From Terana coerulea (taxonomy: Eukaryota > Basidiomycota > Agaricomycetes > Polyporales > Phanerochaetaceae), in contig JAKOGH010000633.1 in assembly GCA_024811115.1 (NCBI GenBank), positions 1-23,634 on the forward strand: a stretch of DNA of 23,634 nt. The letters run 5' to 3'. Within the stretch, counting starts at the first letter, position 1; the number at the start of each line of letters is the position of its first letter. The notes under the pieces were generated by a model. It was not told the DNA's origin, ran no database searches, and saw nothing but the letters and a program-made list of their open reading frames with translations. Shown here one piece after another: positions 21,097 through 23,634 of this stretch. The translations under genes and the position numbers were made by a program.

Positions 21097-22675
21097 CGAG
21101 CTGGCGGCGGCGAGGGTTAATGAGCCTCCGGCGTCACTCGCAGGGGCTGCGGCGCGCGTCTGCGCGGACGCCCTGCCCAGCCCCATCGGGCGTTGACATC
21201 TGCGATCGAAGCACGATCGTGCTTAGCCGCATCCGGCAGGCGCCCGCGGCCGCTCCCACCCAGCGAATCCACGGCAGCCAGCGCCGCGCCCGCCGCCGTG
21301 ACTGCCCTCGCCCGTCACGCATCTGTCACGTGAAACGGCGTGCCGTTGCTGCCTCGCGGTCGCGACCGTCCCACGTTTTTGTACCGTCCGACAATACGAC
21401 CCTTGTTATGAGTCTTCTCATCACCCGTCCGGCCGCGACTATCAAAGCGTACGTTACATACACTGCGTCGAACCACATCTCTTGCTCTGCTGGCGACCCA
21501 CGACCCGTGCACTGGTCTTGTATTTTCTTACTGCCTGCGCGAGGAATGGTGGCGCATCAGGGCAATAAATGCGCTAGCCCATCGGGGCTCGTACGCATCG
21601 CGGATCCGGATCGAGTCCGCAGGTGTCCCACATATTCTTCCGTTTATTGTTTTAGGTACGTCACGTTCCCGTCCAAGCGTGTCTGCCACCATCTGCCCGC
21701 GGCAGACTCGCAGCCATAAATTAAATTAAATAAATCCGTCCGCGGACCATCAGCCGTGTTCCTTGTCATTCGAGGTTCCTCGCAGTGGCCACTGGGAGCG
21801 GAGACGCGTTGCGGCGTCGACGTTCGCTGACGATGCGAGGCGCAGTGCCGATACAGACTGCTCAGTTCGCGGGGAGACACCCGTACCTGGCCCTGACGAG
21901 CGTACTAGCGTCCGCCGTCCAGCAGCATCGCGGCATGTAGGTCCGATGAGCAGCAACTCCGCCCGGGTCAGCAGGCCGTTTGATAGGCAGCAGTTGGGCA
22001 GCAGGAGGGCGGACGTCGCGCGGACGCCCTCCGCACTCGCGGCAGCCTAGCTTCAACTTGACTCCTGGTGCGGGCCCGGCAGGTCATCTGTACGTACATC
22101 CTCCTTTCGTCGTGGGTGGGAGCGCGGCGGTCACCAGCTCGCCACGCTGCATTCCACGTCACCACGTTCCCCGTCGCGCCTCTCCACCGCCTGTCACCCG
22201 CGCATTCAATGCGGAACGACAGATAATTCACCGCACGACAGCTCGCCTGCCGTCGTGGATGCGGGCCCGCCCGCGGTGCGCACCGTTGACGGCACGAGGA
22301 CCCTCGCGGGCACGGCGTTCAAGGTGCGGGCGCTGCCGTCTTGGGTAGGCGCCGCTGGCCCCGGAGGCATCGGGACGCATCGGCGATCGCGTTCCTCCCG
22401 CTCTTGCGAATTGCGACCCCGCCTGCGCTGCGTCGTCACCGGGCGCGTCACCGCACCCCGCCCGTCTGCACCCTGCAGCTACTGCAGCCGTCTGTACACG
22501 CGCTGGGCAGCGGCCGCGCGCCGGACCTCCGCGCCTCGCACCCGGCCAGATCACGCCATGGCCAGAAATTGCATTTACACTGTACTTACTGTGCAGGAAA
22601 CGCCACGTACGGCGGCGCGGCCGCGACACGCCTGCGCAGAGCGGGACCCACGACGGACGAGCTCTCTTGCAATAG
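21097..22675. other. GC-rich region without supportable genes
   Basis: Open frames of up to 218 codons occur on both strands (for example 21063-21719 + and 22228-22815 -), but they overlap each other, are rich in Arg/Ala/Pro from high GC, show no domain and no consistent splice pattern. A short A/T tract (TAAATTAAATTAAATAAA) sits at 21717-21734. The left end holds the upstream region of the minus-strand gene. Confidence 0.5.
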
Positions 22676-22830
22676 GTTGCCGCAGGGCAGGGCAACCCCG
22701 GAGCATGCCCTGCCCTGCCCTGACGGCATCTCGGCATTGGCGCCCTGGGGCACCCTGAGAGCCTCGTGGCGCGCCCCAGGGTCGCCCTGGACCACCCTGG
22801 GGTGCGAGCCTCCAAGAGGTGTCCTCGACA
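22676..22830 (+). repeat. GC-rich inverted repeat, left copy
   Basis: This copy begins GTTGCCGCAGGGCAGGGC, continues through CGGCATC, CGGCATTG, CCTGGGGCACCCTG, GTGGCGC, CCCAGGG and ACCCTGGGG, and fades after GAGC. The reverse complement of 23358-23496 shows the same blocks in the same order. It is packed with CCCTGGGG/CCCAGGG palindromes. Confidence 0.8.
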
Positions 22831-23357
22831 TGTTTCGCCTCTGGCTTACTTATATTGAGTGCAAATATACAACGATACATACATATTAGTGCTCTATAGC
22901 AATATTTGATATATTCTAACACAGCCTTGCAATAATCCCGTGCGTCGTTGTGTGCTTGGCTCGATTTCTAGTCATTTTCGACCAGCATTGTCTTAGACGC
23001 CAAAAGCTCGAGCTCTCAACGCGCGCTTAGTGACGGGAGACCTTATCCACGGTCAGTGCCACTGTGAGCACGTAGAGTGGACTAAAACTTCGATTCAAAT
23101 ATCATAAATTGACTCAGACTATCGTTTAAAGGCTATTTCTATGCTCTGACAATTTTCTCTCGCCGATGCATACCACCTTGGGATGCAAAGTGTGCTCACC
23201 ATTGGTTTGGACAGAGCCTCGCAGCGTACAAACTCAATTTAAAAAATTTACCAAGCCACCTAACATATTGCTTGGTAGTGTAGCTAATATTTATAAACAT
23301 GAGGTACCCTTTCAGAGTGCTGAGCAGGAGCCCAACGGATGTTACAGTCTGTTTCTC
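22831..23357. other. AT-rich core between the two inverted GC-rich repeats
   Basis: About 530 bases of clearly lower GC than its surroundings (TATTGAGTGCAAATATAC, ATATTTGATATATTC, TTTAAAAAATTTACC). No open frame worth reporting. The abrupt composition change against the flanking GC-rich arms suggests one composite insertion. Confidence 0.6.
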
Positions 23358-23496
23358 GCGTTGACCACTGCTGGGCGCTCACGCCCCAGGGTGCCCTGGA
23401 CTTGCCCTGGGAGCGCCACATGGAACCCAGGGTGCCCCAGGGCAATGCCGAACGATGCCGGACACCCTGACTCGCCCTGCCCTGCCCTGCGGCAAC
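23358..23496 (-). repeat. GC-rich inverted repeat, right copy
   Basis: Opposite orientation to 22676-22830. It ends in CCCTGCCCTGCCCTGCGGCAA plus C, the mirror of the left copy's GTTGCCGCAGGGCAGGG start. If both are ends of one element, it spans 22676-23496 (about 820 bp) with terminal inverted repeats of about 140 bp. Confidence 0.8.
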
Positions 23497-23568
23497 ACTA
23501 CTCTTGAACTTGGTGCGCAGGGGGCACCGCCCGCCGGGCACACCCAGCACAACTGCTGCCGGACGTAC

Positions 23569-23620
23569 GATCGGCGCGGCGGGATCGGCGCGGCGGATCG
23601 GCGCGGCGGGATCGGCGCGC
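23569..23620. repeat. Tandem repeat, 13-14 bp unit GATCGGCGCGGCG(G)
   Basis: Four copies in a row (the last partial) alternating 14, 13 and 14 bp spacing, at the right edge of the window. It may continue past the edge. Confidence 0.85.
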
Positions 23621-23634
23621 GACGATAGATTGCG

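Noticed and set aside
21063..21719. 218-codon open frame on the + strand
   Set aside because: It overlaps the promoter of the minus-strand gene, is Arg/Ala/Pro-rich from high GC, and has no domain or splice context.
22007..22031. GGAGGGCG...CGCCCTCC stem
   Set aside because: Only 8 bp arms with a 13-base loop in GC-rich DNA; expected by chance.
22228..22815. 195-codon minus-strand frame and overlapping + strand frames
   Set aside because: Several long frames on both strands in very GC-rich DNA, running into the GC-rich repeat; typical of compositional artefacts.
1..23634. tRNA genes, rRNA, CRISPR arrays, bacterial operons
   Set aside because: No B-box/cloverleaf candidates or regularly spaced repeats were seen, and the gene structure is clearly eukaryotic.

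Overview
This window looks like nuclear DNA of a filamentous basidiomycete (Agaricomycetes; a wood-decay polypore-type fungus is a reasonable guess, but the species cannot be read from the sequence). The evidence is dense short introns (mostly 47-65 nt, GTRNGT...YAG), a DUF6535 membrane protein (a family expanded in Agaricomycetes), a degenerate Tad-like LINE, and single-copy fungal housekeeping genes with mixed orientation and no operons.

Layout. Positions 1-4512 hold the 3' part of a decayed LINE retrotransposon on the + strand: reverse transcriptase, RNase H, a CCHC/HHCC-type knuckle and a TAAAAA-type tail, with its 5' end outside the window. Positions 4513-5460 are intergenic with a possible remnant of a cysteine-containing secreted-protein gene. 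Positions 5565-6149 hold a complete small secreted protein gene (3 exons, TATA box, signal peptide). Positions 7105-9609 hold a DUF6535 multi-pass membrane protein gene. Positions 9925-10356 carry a pair of 45-bp inverted repeats that may bound a MITE-like element. Positions 10711-11860 (minus) hold the mitochondrial phosphate carrier (5 exons, clean). Positions 13356-14278 hold the riboflavin-pathway enzyme 3,4-dihydroxy-2-butanone-4-phosphate synthase (RIB3). Positions 14497-17595 hold a TUL1/Dsc1-type transmembrane RING E3 ubiquitin ligase (16 exons). Positions 19442-21011 (minus) hold a Ser/Pro-rich conserved-looking protein of unknown function. From 21.1 kb to the end there are no supportable genes; this part contains two inverted copies of a GC-rich repeat flanking an AT-rich core (22676-23496) and a 13-14 bp tandem repeat at the right edge.

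The genes are individually regulated eukaryotic genes and do not form one pathway: phosphate import into mitochondria, riboflavin synthesis, Golgi/endosomal membrane-protein ubiquitination, one putative effector-like secreted protein and two proteins of unknown role.

The strongest cross-cutting observation is that four of the six genes (DUF6535, RIB3, TUL1, and the minus-strand Ser/Pro-rich gene) each need one to three single-base corrections, mostly in 4-5 base homopolymers, to keep an otherwise coherent reading frame. In RIB3, TUL1 and the Ser/Pro-rich gene the corrected exon lengths sum exactly to a multiple of three. This points to residual indel errors in the assembly rather than to several independent pseudogenes, and any automatic gene model here should be treated with care. 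I did not find a clear new biological system; the most unusual leads are the GC-rich foldback-like repeat pair, the 45-bp inverted repeat pair, and a possible 26-nt intron in TUL1.
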